60,687 nt of DNA from Pseudomonas fluorescens (GTDB lineage Bacteria > Pseudomonadota > Gammaproteobacteria > Pseudomonadales > Pseudomonadaceae). Location of the stretch: positions 1 to 60,687 of the forward strand of contig NZ_CABVHQ010000036.1 of assembly GCF_902497895.1 (NCBI RefSeq), written 5' to 3'. Every line of letters begins with the position of its first letter. The stretch's first letter is position 1. A model generated the notes under the pieces. That model did not search any database. It had not been told where the DNA came from and was given only the letters and a program-made list of their open reading frames with translations. The translations under genes and the position numbers were made by a program. This document shows, piece after piece, positions 43,437 through 51,322 of this stretch.

Positions 43437-44214
43437 GCTTGCAGCTATCTCCGTGAACATGAGCGTGGACTGCCGGGGCTTCACTGACCACCCCGCCATG
43501 CAGATCATGGGCATGATCGTGATGGTGGTGATAGATCGCCAGGCTTTGTGCGTTCTTGCCAAATAGCTCGACGAACGCCGGATCGCCACTGACCTGCTCG
43601 GGATGTCCGGAACAGCAGACATGGCGATTGAGGCAGACCACTTGATCGGTGGTGCTCATGACCAGATGCAAATCATGGGAAACCATCAGCACCCCGCAGC
43701 CGTGACGGTCGCGCAGGCGGGTGATCAAACTGTAGAGCTCGGCCTGGCCGGCGACATCGACACCTTGTACCGGCTCATCGAGCACCAGCAGTTCCGGTTC
43801 GCGCAACAACGCACGGGCCAGCAGCACGCGCTGCATTTCTCCGCCGGAGATGCTCTGCACCGGGCTATCGATCACCTGTTCGGCACCGACTTCATTGAGC
43901 GCGGCCAAGGCCCGGGTGCGATCGACGCCCGGCACCAATCGCAGAAAGCGCAGTACCGACAAGGGCAGCGTCGGGTCGACGTGCAGCTTCTGCGGCATAT
44001 AACCGACCCGCAGCTTCGGCTTGCGCCAGACACTGCCGCTGTCCGGCTTGAGCAGACCGAGCACCGCACGGACCAGGGTGGTCTTGCCGGCGCCATTGGG
44101 GCCGATCAAGGTGACGATTTGCCTTGGCTCGACGCTGAGCTGGATATTATCCAGCACGTTCTGCCCGGCAAAGGTTACCTTCACCTTGTCTAGACGGATC
44201 AACGCAGTGCTCAT
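43429..44214 (-). CDS. znuC: Zinc ABC transporter ATPase ZnuC
   Basis: 261 residues from the ATG at 44214 (MSTALIRLDKVKVTFAGQNV). Walker A GPNGAGKTTL, signature ISGGEMQRVLLARALL, Walker B LLVLDEPVQGVD and HDLHLVM with the switch His. The C-terminal tail is His-rich (YHHHHDHAHD, HAHVHGDSCKHG), a possible zinc-sensing or storage tail. The start overlaps the zur stop by one base (TGATG), so zur–znuC–znuB is one unit. Confidence 0.95.
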   Translation of the reverse strand: MSTALIRLDKVKVTFAGQNVLDNIQLSVEPRQIVTLIGPNGAGKTTLVRAVLGLLKPDSGSVWRKPKLRVGYMPQKLHVDPTLPLSVLRFLRLVPGVDRTRALAALNEVGAEQVIDSPVQSISGGEMQRVLLARALLREPELLVLDEPVQGVDVAGQAELYSLITRLRDRHGCGVLMVSHDLHLVMSTTDQVVCLNRHVCCSGHPEQVSGDPAFVELFGKNAQSLAIYHHHHDHAHDLHGGVVSEAPAVHAHVHGDSCKHG

Positions 44215-44696
44215 CAAGCCCCCTGGCAACCCGAGCAGAGACCGACGATTTCGACGGTTTGCCCTTCGACCACAAAACCGACCTCGCGAGCGCTGCTGAC
44301 GATCGCATCGCTGATGGTTTTTTGCTCGAGTTCGATCGCGGCGTGGCATTCACGGCAGATCAGGAACTGGCCCTGATGGGCATGTTCCGGATGATTACAG
44401 CCGACGAAGGCATTGAGGGACGAGATGCGATGCACCAGGCCGTTTTCCAGCAAGAAATCCAGTGCTCGGTAAACGGTCGGCGGCGCGGCGCGGCGACCAT
44501 CCTGCTCGCTGAGGACCGCGAGGATGTCGTAGGCACCCAAGGGTTTGTGGCTTTGCCAGACCAGTTCCAGCACCCGCCGACGCAATGCCGTCAGGCGCAA
44601 GCCTTGACGGGCGCAGAGCGCATCGGCTTCCGACAGCGCGCTGTGCACACAGTGAGAGTGGTCATGGGGACGGCTGGCCAGCGGTGTTTTAGGCAT
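44214..44696 (-). CDS. zur: Zinc uptake regulator Zur (Fur family)
   Basis: 160 residues: an N-terminal winged helix (LTALRRRVLELVW, APPTVYRALDFLLENGLVHRI) and a metal-binding domain with CNHPEHAHQGQFLICRECHA and a final CSGCQGA, which supply the structural-zinc cysteines and regulatory histidines. Zur with zinc represses znuA and its own operon. It is the first gene of zur–znuCB, divergent from znuA across 66 bases. The N-terminal HDHSHCVHS adds further potential metal ligands. Confidence 0.94.
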   Translation of the reverse strand: MPKTPLASRPHDHSHCVHSALSEADALCARQGLRLTALRRRVLELVWQSHKPLGAYDILAVLSEQDGRRAAPPTVYRALDFLLENGLVHRISSLNAFVGCNHPEHAHQGQFLICRECHAAIELEQKTISDAIVSSAREVGFVVEGQTVEIVGLCSGCQGA

Positions 44697-44722
44697 GAGC
44701 GGCGACGATATTTGTGAGAGAC

Positions 44723-44735
44723 GTTATTATGTTAC
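44723..44735. promoter_or_regulatory. Candidate Zur box between zur and znuA
   Basis: GTTATTATGTTAC matches the Zur core GTTATAATATAAC at 10 of 13 positions and lies in the 66-base gap between the divergent zur and znuA starts. One operator there could control both transcripts. The motif assignment rests on resemblance to the general Zur consensus only. Confidence 0.5.
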
Positions 44736-44762
44736 CCGTTCTCGCCTCTCCGAGTGGTCATC

Positions 44763-45701
44763 GTGTCCCGACTTTTTGCTCTTTTTGTCGCATTTGCTGC
44801 CAGTTTGTCCGTGATTAGCGCGGCCCATGCCGAAGTAAAGGTCCTCACCAGCATCAAACCCCTGCAGTTGATCGCCGCTGCGGTGCAGGACGGCGTCGGT
44901 GTCCCCGAAGTGCTGCTGCCGCCGGGGGCGACCCCGCATAATTATGCCTTGCGCCCTTCCGACGTGCGACGCGTACAGTCGGTGGACCTGCTCTACTGGA
45001 TCGGCCCGGACATGGAAGGTTTTCTGCCGCGGGTGCTCAAGGGGCGCAGCCTGCCAACTGTTGCCGTGCAGGATCTGCCAGGCCTGAAACTGCGCCATTT
45101 CGGCGAAGATAGTTCCTCCCATGCCGAAGATGCTCACGAAGCTGAACACGCCGATGAACATGATCACGATCATCGGCCCGGCAGCCTGGACGCTCATCTG
45201 TGGTTGTCACCGCTCAATGCCCGGGTGATTGCGGCGAAGATGGCCGCGGATCTGAGTGTTGCCGATCCAGCCAACAGCGACCGCTATCAGCGCAACCGCA
45301 AAGCCTTCGATGAGCGCCTGGATGCCCTGGACACTCGTCTCAAAGCTCGATTGGCCGGCATTCAAGGCAAACCCTACTTTGTCTTCCATGAGGCTTTCGA
45401 TTATTTCGAAGGAGCCTACGGCCTCAAGCATGCCGGGGTATTCAGTGTGGCGACCGAAGTGCAACCTGGCGCCCAGCATGTGGCGGCGATGCGTCAGCGC
45501 TTGCAGGAAGTCGGCAAGACGTGCGTCTTCAGTGAACCACCGCTGCGTCCACGGTTGGCCGAGACACTGGCCACCGGGCTACCGGTGAAACTGGCGGAGC
45601 TGGATGCGCTGGGCGGTTACACGCCCGCCACTGCCCAAGGGTATGAGCAGCTTCTGGAAAAGCTCGGCAATGATTTGGCGGGTTGTCTGGAGCAGTTGTA
45701 G
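44763..45701 (+). CDS. znuA: High-affinity zinc-binding protein ZnuA
   Basis: 312 residues from a GTG at 44763 ((M)SRLFALFVAFAASLSVISAAHA, a good signal peptide); a GTG nine bases upstream is the alternative. Zinc ligands are in PPGATPHNYALRPSD, GSLDAHLWLSP and VFHEAFDYFE, and the flexible His/Asp/Glu-rich loop (SSHAEDAHEAEHADEHDHDH, about 118–137) is the ZnuA hallmark. It captures periplasmic zinc for ZnuBC. Confidence 0.94.
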   Translation: MSRLFALFVAFAASLSVISAAHAEVKVLTSIKPLQLIAAAVQDGVGVPEVLLPPGATPHNYALRPSDVRRVQSVDLLYWIGPDMEGFLPRVLKGRSLPTVAVQDLPGLKLRHFGEDSSSHAEDAHEAEHADEHDHDHRPGSLDAHLWLSPLNARVIAAKMAADLSVADPANSDRYQRNRKAFDERLDALDTRLKARLAGIQGKPYFVFHEAFDYFEGAYGLKHAGVFSVATEVQPGAQHVAAMRQRLQEVGKTCVFSEPPLRPRLAETLATGLPVKLAELDALGGYTPATAQGYEQLLEKLGNDLAGCLEQL

Positions 45702-45738
45702 GCACACACATTTCGCCGCAAAGCAATGCTCTTCGCGG

Positions 45739-46782
45739 CTACTTTGCCGCGCTTGGCGCCTTGGTGTCTTGACCTGCGTCGGTCACCTTGAAGCGCAATA
45801 CACCGATCACCTGGCCGTCTTCGGTCAGCACCCGAACCTGCCAGCTGCCGACCGGATTGTCCGGGAACACCTGTTTGTGGGTCCAGGCCCGGTAGCCTTC
45901 CTTGCGCCCGCCGTGAATATCCAGGGCAATGCGGTCGACCTCCTTACCGTTGAATTTCCAGACGTGATAGATCCGTTCATTCAGCCCACGGGGTGCGTTG
46001 ATCGCGGTGAAGGCATACAAACCGCTACTGCGGACCTGGCTGGCGCTGACTTCTTCCAGACTGTCGCCGGGGGTTCTGTCCTGCATTTGAGTGGTGATTG
46101 CCACCTCGGTCATCCACAGGGTCGCCGGGGGTACCCAGGAGCGCAGCAACCAGCCGGCGCCACCGACTGCCAGGGTCACGGCCAGCAACGCCACCCCACT
46201 GCGCCAGTTGCGGATCGGAAAGCTCGACGCCAGGCTCGGGAACGACAGCAGCATGGCGATGCCCAGTGCCAGCTTGAAGCTTTGCGCGGTGGTCAGGTGC
46301 AGGATGATCGGCAGCGCGGCCAGCAAGGCGGCAAACAAGGTCAGCGTATGCAGCGCCAGAAACAGCCAGCGGCGTGGCGCCAGCCATTTGTAGTACAACG
46401 GATCGATGATCGAAATCAGCGCCGCAGCGCCGAGCATCCCGGTGAAGAACAGTTGCCCGCTGTTCCAGGTGGTGGTGATGAGGAAGAACGGCAGGACGAA
46501 AAACAGGCTTTCCTGATGGATCATCTGCGTCGCGTAACGCAGCAGTGTTTCGGGAATCTCACGCTTGAAGATCTTGGTGAAGAGTTTGGTCAGGCTGTGT
46601 TCCAGCATCAGCCAGATCCAGCTCACCAGCATGATGGTGGTGATCCAGGTCGCCAGGCCTTGCTGGCGATCCACCAGCATGAAGCTGCCGACGCCGGAGA
46701 TAAAACCACCGAGCGCAATCACCCCTGGGTAGCGCTTCATCAGTTCCATGATGCGCTGTATGTGAGGAGTCCAGTTCGGCAT
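45739..46782 (-). CDS. DUF5924 membrane protein with C-terminal DUF2914
   Basis: 347 residues from the ATG at 46782 (MPNWTPHIQRIMELMKRYPG); the ribosome site is weak and an ATG twelve codons on is possible. Seven or so membrane helices (about 18–220), then a periplasmic beta domain with SGLYAFTAINAPRGLNERIYHVWKFNGKEVDRI and GSWQVRVLTEDGQVIGVLRF, typical of DUF2914. The function of both domains is unknown; the C-terminal domain resembles ligand- or sugar-binding folds. It is convergent with znuA. Confidence 0.8.
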   Translation of the reverse strand: MPNWTPHIQRIMELMKRYPGVIALGGFISGVGSFMLVDRQQGLATWITTIMLVSWIWLMLEHSLTKLFTKIFKREIPETLLRYATQMIHQESLFFVLPFFLITTTWNSGQLFFTGMLGAAALISIIDPLYYKWLAPRRWLFLALHTLTLFAALLAALPIILHLTTAQSFKLALGIAMLLSFPSLASSFPIRNWRSGVALLAVTLAVGGAGWLLRSWVPPATLWMTEVAITTQMQDRTPGDSLEEVSASQVRSSGLYAFTAINAPRGLNERIYHVWKFNGKEVDRIALDIHGGRKEGYRAWTHKQVFPDNPVGSWQVRVLTEDGQVIGVLRFKVTDAGQDTKAPSAAK

Positions 46783-46840
46783 TCGGCTATTCGCAGTCTT
46801 AGTAGGAAAGATCTCCGACACAATACCGGTGGCGTGCCCC

Positions 46841-46971
46841 TGTGGCGAGGGAGCTTGCTCCGCTCGGGTGCGAAGCAGCCGTAAATCAGGCTGACGCATT
46901 CTTTCAGACATACCAGGTGGCTGGTTTCAGGGCCGCTTCGCGCCCCAGCGGGAGCAAGCTCCCTCGCCACA
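46841..46971. repeat. REPIN, type 1
   Basis: TGTGGCGAGGGAGCTTGCTC at the left, complement GAGCAAGCTCCCTCGCCACA at the right, 131 bases in all, with internal hairpins CTCGGGTGCGAAGCAGCC and GGGCCGCTTCGCGCCCC. It ends three bases before the M16 stop codon and lies between two leftward genes. Same family as 26960–27091. Confidence 0.9.
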
Positions 46972-46974
46972 GGG

Positions 46975-48354
46975 TTATTGTTTTCTGCGATGAATTTGCC
47001 AACCCAGCAAAGCCAGGGCGATCAGACCCAGCACCCCGCCCGCCATCCAGGTCAAACTGTCGTAGCTCATCAAGGGCTTCTCGATCCGCAGGTAACCGGG
47101 CTGGTCAAGCAACTGGCGCATGGCCAGGTTGGCTTGCTTCAGACTGACCGCCTGCAGGCGCTTGGCCGGATTGGCAAAACGGCCGTGGTCATAGTCGCCG
47201 AGGGCACTCCAGTAGTAATCCGCCAAAGCGCTATTACCTTGCACGGCCCAGGCCTGACGGGCGACGGCGGCCTGTTGCAGGCGGGAAAAGGTGCCGGGAT
47301 CGAGTCCGTCCTTGAGCAGTCTGGCCTTCATCTCGTCGAGCGCCTGCTCGGCCCGTGGCAGGTCATCACGCTCCAGGTCGGCGTTCAGACTGAGAAAACC
47401 GACACCGCCGAACACTTCGCGTTCGCTCCAGGGTCCATAAGACAGCCCGTGGGCGAGGCGCAATTGGCGATACAACGCCCAGTCCAGGTAGTCCTTGAGC
47501 AAGTCGAAGGTTTCGTCGTGCTGGTTGTCCAGGACCGGCTCGGGAACCAACCAGTGCAGCTTGGCGCCACCACCGACCCAGCCGCGGATCAGGTTGCGTT
47601 TGAGTTCTGCACTGTTGCGGATTTCCGGTAGCGGCGGATGCTCGCTGGGGTCCACCGGTTCGAGCTGACCATAGGTGCGTTCCAGATACGCCGGCAACAG
47701 GCGCTCCAGCTCGCCGACGATGATCAGCGTCATGTTGTTGGGTGCGTACCAGTCCTGGCGCACCTTCTCCAACTGCTCGCGGGTCAGGCGGTCGACCTCG
47801 GCCCGCTCGGCGCATTTCAGCCCGAGTTCCACCGCCAGCTGATTGCTGGCCTTGTGGCCCAGGTCCTGGCGGTCCAGCCAGCGCTGCAAGTGGGTGTAGT
47901 GACCGCCGTCCTCGCGCTGGACCACTTGCTGGGCGGCATGGATCGCGGTGTCATCGATCCGGGTTTGGGTCAGTAGCGCGAGCAATAGATCGAGGACTTT
48001 GCGCTGGTTCTTCGCCGGGGCTTCGATGACGAAGGTCGTGTCGGCGTTGCTGGTGTAGGCATTCCACTCGCCGCCCAGCGCCTGCATGCGTTCTTCCAGC
48101 CCGCCTTCGCCGCTGGCATCGATGCCACTGAAGAGCAGATGTTCGAGCAGGTGCGGCAGTTCCTTGTCGGCGCAGCTGAAGTCATCCAGGCCGACTCCGA
48201 CCACCAGACGGATCGCCACATGACCGCGTTCACCGCCGGGTTTGAGCAGCACTTGCAGACCGTTGGGCAGCACATAGCCTTCGACCTGGAAGCGATCCAG
48301 GGCAAACAAAGGGGTTGAGCCGAGCAACAGCAAAGCGAACAGCAGACAACGCAT
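46975..48354 (-). CDS. M16-family zinc metallopeptidase, membrane-anchored
   Basis: 459 residues: a signal-like N-terminus (MRCLLFALLLLGSTPLFA), an M16 peptidase domain with the inverted zinc motif HLLEH (His68, Glu71, His72) and third ligand Glu148 (VVQREDGG), exactly 76 residues after His72, then an inactive-type M16 C-domain (about 190–410; LRLAHGLSYGPWSEREVFGG) and a final membrane helix (about 434–452). The active site is complete. Probably anchored to the inner membrane and facing the periplasm. The substrate is unknown; single-domain pairs of M16 genes are more usual, whereas here one gene carries one catalytic and one structural half. Confidence 0.87.
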   Translation of the reverse strand: MRCLLFALLLLGSTPLFALDRFQVEGYVLPNGLQVLLKPGGERGHVAIRLVVGVGLDDFSCADKELPHLLEHLLFSGIDASGEGGLEERMQALGGEWNAYTSNADTTFVIEAPAKNQRKVLDLLLALLTQTRIDDTAIHAAQQVVQREDGGHYTHLQRWLDRQDLGHKASNQLAVELGLKCAERAEVDRLTREQLEKVRQDWYAPNNMTLIIVGELERLLPAYLERTYGQLEPVDPSEHPPLPEIRNSAELKRNLIRGWVGGGAKLHWLVPEPVLDNQHDETFDLLKDYLDWALYRQLRLAHGLSYGPWSEREVFGGVGFLSLNADLERDDLPRAEQALDEMKARLLKDGLDPGTFSRLQQAAVARQAWAVQGNSALADYYWSALGDYDHGRFANPAKRLQAVSLKQANLAMRQLLDQPGYLRIEKPLMSYDSLTWMAGGVLGLIALALLGWQIHRRKQ

Positions 48355-48409
48355 AACAAGCTTCCTGGCGGATAAATACCGGACTCAATAGGTTGAGTGA
48401 ACCGGCTTT

Positions 48410-48542
48410 TGTGGCGAGGGAGCTTGCTCCCGCTCGGCTGCGCAGCAGTCGTAAAACCGGTATATGCGTTCTATCGGACCAGTCGCGTTGGCTGATTTCA
48501 GGACCGCTGCGCGGTCCAGCGGGAGCAAGTTCCCTCGCCACA
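48410..48542. repeat. REPIN, type 1
   Basis: TGTGGCGAGGGAGCTTGCTC at the left, complement GAGCAAGTTCCCTCGCCACA at the right, with internal hairpins CTCGGCTGCGCAGCAG and GGACCGCTGCGCGGTCC. 133 bases in the gap between the M16 start and the Na/Pi gene end. Same family as 26960 and 46841, with one G-to-T change in the right arm. Confidence 0.9.
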
Positions 48543-48589
48543 GAGTTAACTGTCATCAGTTTGAACTGACTTCTACCAACGCCAGACGT

Positions 48590-50248
48590 TCAAGGCGAAT
48601 GAGTGATGTCAGCCAAATCGTCCACCTCCAGTGCTCCAGTGTCGGAGGTCTCCAACACTACATAAGCACTGCTGCAGAACAGTGAATTCAAGCGCTTCAT
48701 ATCGGCGATCAACTCCAGATGCAGCGAACTGGTCTCGATACTTTGCACTATCTTGCGTTGCAAGCGGCTGACATGGGCATGGGCCAGGCGCCGTTCCCGG
48801 GCGCGGAAGCGGCGTTTTTCCCGGAGCAATTGCCGGGCGCTCTCCTTGTCGCCGCTGAGGAACACCGACAGGCCCAGGCGCAGGTTGACGATCAGCTGGC
48901 TGTGCAGGTCCGCCAGTTCCTCCAGGCCGACATCGGAGAAGGAGCGGCGCTGTGAGGTCTTCTGCTGCTGAACCTTGCGCAACATGCGTTCGATCAGATC
49001 GCTGGCGAGTTTCAGGTTGATCGCCAGTTCGATGATTTCCGCCCAGCGTCGGCTGTCCTGGTCGCTGAGATCCTCGCGGGGCATCTGCGCCAGATAGAGC
49101 TTGATCGCGCTGTAGAGCGCCTCGACATCGTCACTCATGCGCCGCATCTCCTGGGTGACGGCGGTCTGTTTGCCACGCAGTACATCGAGCATTGCTTCGA
49201 GCATATTGTCGATCAGGTCGCCAATGCGCAGGGTTTCCCGCGCCGCGTTGGCCAGCGCCAGGCTGGGGGTGACCAGTGCGGTCGGGTCCAGGTGGCGCGG
49301 CCGAGCCAGGCCGTTGATCTCCGGGCGCTCCGGCAGCAGCCAGGCACAGAGCCGCGCCATTGGTCCGACGCTGGGCAGCAGCAACAGGCAACGGACGGTG
49401 TTGTAGAGCAGATGAAATCCGATCACCAAGCCTTGCGGACCGTAATCGAGGGAGTCCATCCAGTGCACCAGCGGATCGAGCACCGGGATGATCAGCAACA
49501 GACCGATCAGTTTGTACAGCAGGCTGCCCAGCGCCACTTGGCGACCGGCGGCGTTCTGCATACTGGTACTGAGAAAGGCCAATACCCCACTGCCGATATT
49601 TGCCCCGATCACCAGACCGATGGCCACCGGCAGGCTGATGAGCCCCGCGCTGGCCAGCGTCGCCGTGAGCAGAACAGCTGCCAGGCTGGAATAGGAAACC
49701 ATCGCGAACAGCGCGCCAACCAGGGCGTCGAGCAGGATATCCCCGGTCAGGGATGCGAACACCACCTTCACCCCTTGCGCCTGGGTGATCGGGGCTGCGG
49801 CTTCGACTATCAGTTGCAGGGCAAGAATGATCAGCCCCAGACCGATGCCGACCCGCCCTAATTGGCCGGCGCGGGTCTGTTTGCGCGAGAGAAAGAAAAT
49901 CACCCCGAGGAAAATCAGCAGCGGCGAGAGCCAGGACAAGTCGAGGGTCAGTACCCGAGCCATCAACGCCGTACCGACGTCGGCGCCGAGCATGGTTGCC
50001 AGTGCCGGCGTCAGTGCCATCAGGCCCTGGCCAACGAACGAGGTGACCAGCATGGCCGTGGCGTTGCTGCTCTGGACCATGGCGGTCACCAGTATCCCGG
50101 CGATAAACGCCAGCGGGCGCTTGGACATGTTCTGGCCGATCAAGTGGCGCAGGTTCGAGCCGTAGACCCGCAGGATGCCGGTTCGGACGATGTGCGTGCC
50201 CCAAATCAACAAGGCCACGGCGGAGAGCAGATTGAGCAGGGTCAGCAT
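48590..50248 (-). CDS. Na/Pi cotransporter family protein with PhoU-like domain
   Basis: 552 residues: about eight membrane helices in two inverted repeats with the family QSS-type motif MVQSSNATAMLVTSF and a second copy FAMVSYSSLAAVLLTA, then a cytoplasmic helical PhoU-like region (about 330–540, LRIGDLIDNMLEAMLDVLRG). It resembles YjbB, implicated in phosphate export or sodium-driven phosphate movement. The second repeat has lost the canonical Gln (VSYSS), as in many members. No other phosphate genes are adjacent. Confidence 0.88.
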   Translation of the reverse strand: MLTLLNLLSAVALLIWGTHIVRTGILRVYGSNLRHLIGQNMSKRPLAFIAGILVTAMVQSSNATAMLVTSFVGQGLMALTPALATMLGADVGTALMARVLTLDLSWLSPLLIFLGVIFFLSRKQTRAGQLGRVGIGLGLIILALQLIVEAAAPITQAQGVKVVFASLTGDILLDALVGALFAMVSYSSLAAVLLTATLASAGLISLPVAIGLVIGANIGSGVLAFLSTSMQNAAGRQVALGSLLYKLIGLLLIIPVLDPLVHWMDSLDYGPQGLVIGFHLLYNTVRCLLLLPSVGPMARLCAWLLPERPEINGLARPRHLDPTALVTPSLALANAARETLRIGDLIDNMLEAMLDVLRGKQTAVTQEMRRMSDDVEALYSAIKLYLAQMPREDLSDQDSRRWAEIIELAINLKLASDLIERMLRKVQQQKTSQRRSFSDVGLEELADLHSQLIVNLRLGLSVFLSGDKESARQLLREKRRFRARERRLAHAHVSRLQRKIVQSIETSSLHLELIADMKRLNSLFCSSAYVVLETSDTGALEVDDLADITHSP

Positions 50249-50430
50249 AGGGCCCCCTGGGGTGAAAAGCGCCCCAAAGGGGCAAGCGACGCTCTAAGTT
50301 CTGTACTTAAGCTTTAGTTGGCTAACGGTCTGGGCGCCAGCATCGCATAGCTAAAGCGTCGATTGAAACAAAACTGTCATGAGTTCAGCTTCTTTTTCGA
50401 CCTCCTTTCGCGACACCGCGGACGTGAAAA

Positions 50431-50455
50431 AGGGGCTCGAAAGCCCCTTCTTCAA
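50431..50455 (-). terminator. Terminator after the TerC-family gene
   Basis: AAGGGGCT, loop CGAA, AGCCCCTT: an eight-pair stem 16–40 bases beyond the TerC stop. On the minus strand it is followed by a TTTTT-like tract (complement of the AAAAA at 50427–50431). A good intrinsic terminator. Confidence 0.75.
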
Positions 50456-50470
50456 CAGCGCCGCTTCAGG

Positions 50471-51238
50471 TTATTGGCCCGGGATGTCCTTGCGCAGTTT
50501 CACTGGATCTTGTTGCTTGCGCTTTTTCGCCATCGCGGTGCGCAACTTGATGTTGACCGCTTCCACTGCCAGCGAGAACGCCATGGCGAAGTAGACGTAG
50601 CCTTTTGGCAGATGCACTTCGAAGGATTCGGCGATCAAGACGGTACCGACCAGCAACAGGAACGACAGTGCGAGCATTTTCAGCGACGGATGTTTGTCGA
50701 TGAAGTCGCTGATGGTGCCTGCAGCCATCATCATCACCAGGACCGCGACGACGATCGCCGCGACCATGACCGGCACATGGGAAACCATGCCGACTGCGGT
50801 GATCACCGAGTCCAGGGAGAAAACGATGTCGATGATCGCGATCTGGATGATGGTGTAGAAGAAATTACCGCCCTTGGCGTTCAGCTCGTCGGTGGTTTCG
50901 TCTTCACCTTCCAGTGCGTGGTACATCTCTTGGGAGCTTTTCCACAGAAGGAACAGACCACCGAAGAACAGGATCAGGTCGCGCCCGGAAATCCCCTGGT
51001 CGAAGACCACGAACAGATCGGCGGTCAGACGCATGACCCAGGTGATCGACAGCAACAACAGGATCCGGGTGACCATGGCCAGCGCCAGGCCGAAGATCCG
51101 CGTGCGGGCCTGCATATGCTTGGGCATACGGCTGACCAGAATCGAGATCATGATGATGTTGTCGATACCCAGGACGATCTCCAGGGCAGTCAGCGTAAAG
51201 AAGGCAACCCAGATTTCCGGGTTGGTCAGCCATTCCAT
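50471..51238 (-). CDS. TerC-family integral membrane protein
   Basis: 255 residues, about seven membrane helices, with the two conserved acidic segments ALEIVLGIDNIIMISI and AIIDIVFSLDSVITAVGM. TerC/Alx relatives are linked to metal (manganese, calcium) handling at membrane protein maturation and to tellurite resistance; the ion here is unproven. A basic C-terminal tail (MAKKRKQQDPVKLRK) is on the cytoplasmic side. No tellurite operon partners are nearby, so a housekeeping role is likely. Confidence 0.9.
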   Translation of the reverse strand: MEWLTNPEIWVAFFTLTALEIVLGIDNIIMISILVSRMPKHMQARTRIFGLALAMVTRILLLLSITWVMRLTADLFVVFDQGISGRDLILFFGGLFLLWKSSQEMYHALEGEDETTDELNAKGGNFFYTIIQIAIIDIVFSLDSVITAVGMVSHVPVMVAAIVVAVLVMMMAAGTISDFIDKHPSLKMLALSFLLLVGTVLIAESFEVHLPKGYVYFAMAFSLAVEAVNIKLRTAMAKKRKQQDPVKLRKDIPGQ

Positions 51239-51322
51239 GTGTATTCCTTTGAGCGAGTGTTGAACCGCACCGGGCCAAACTTTGAAAGTCGAAGTTTAGA
51301 CCCGTCGTGGTGAGACTTGAGC

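Noticed and set aside
45604..46884. 426-codon plus-strand frame antisense to the DUF5924 gene
   Set aside because: Low-complexity, Gln/His/Arg-rich translation with no motif; the opposite strand encodes a clear membrane protein.
26960..48542. REPIN palindromes as CRISPR repeats
   Set aside because: They are single, widely spaced inverted pairs without regular spacers or cas genes.
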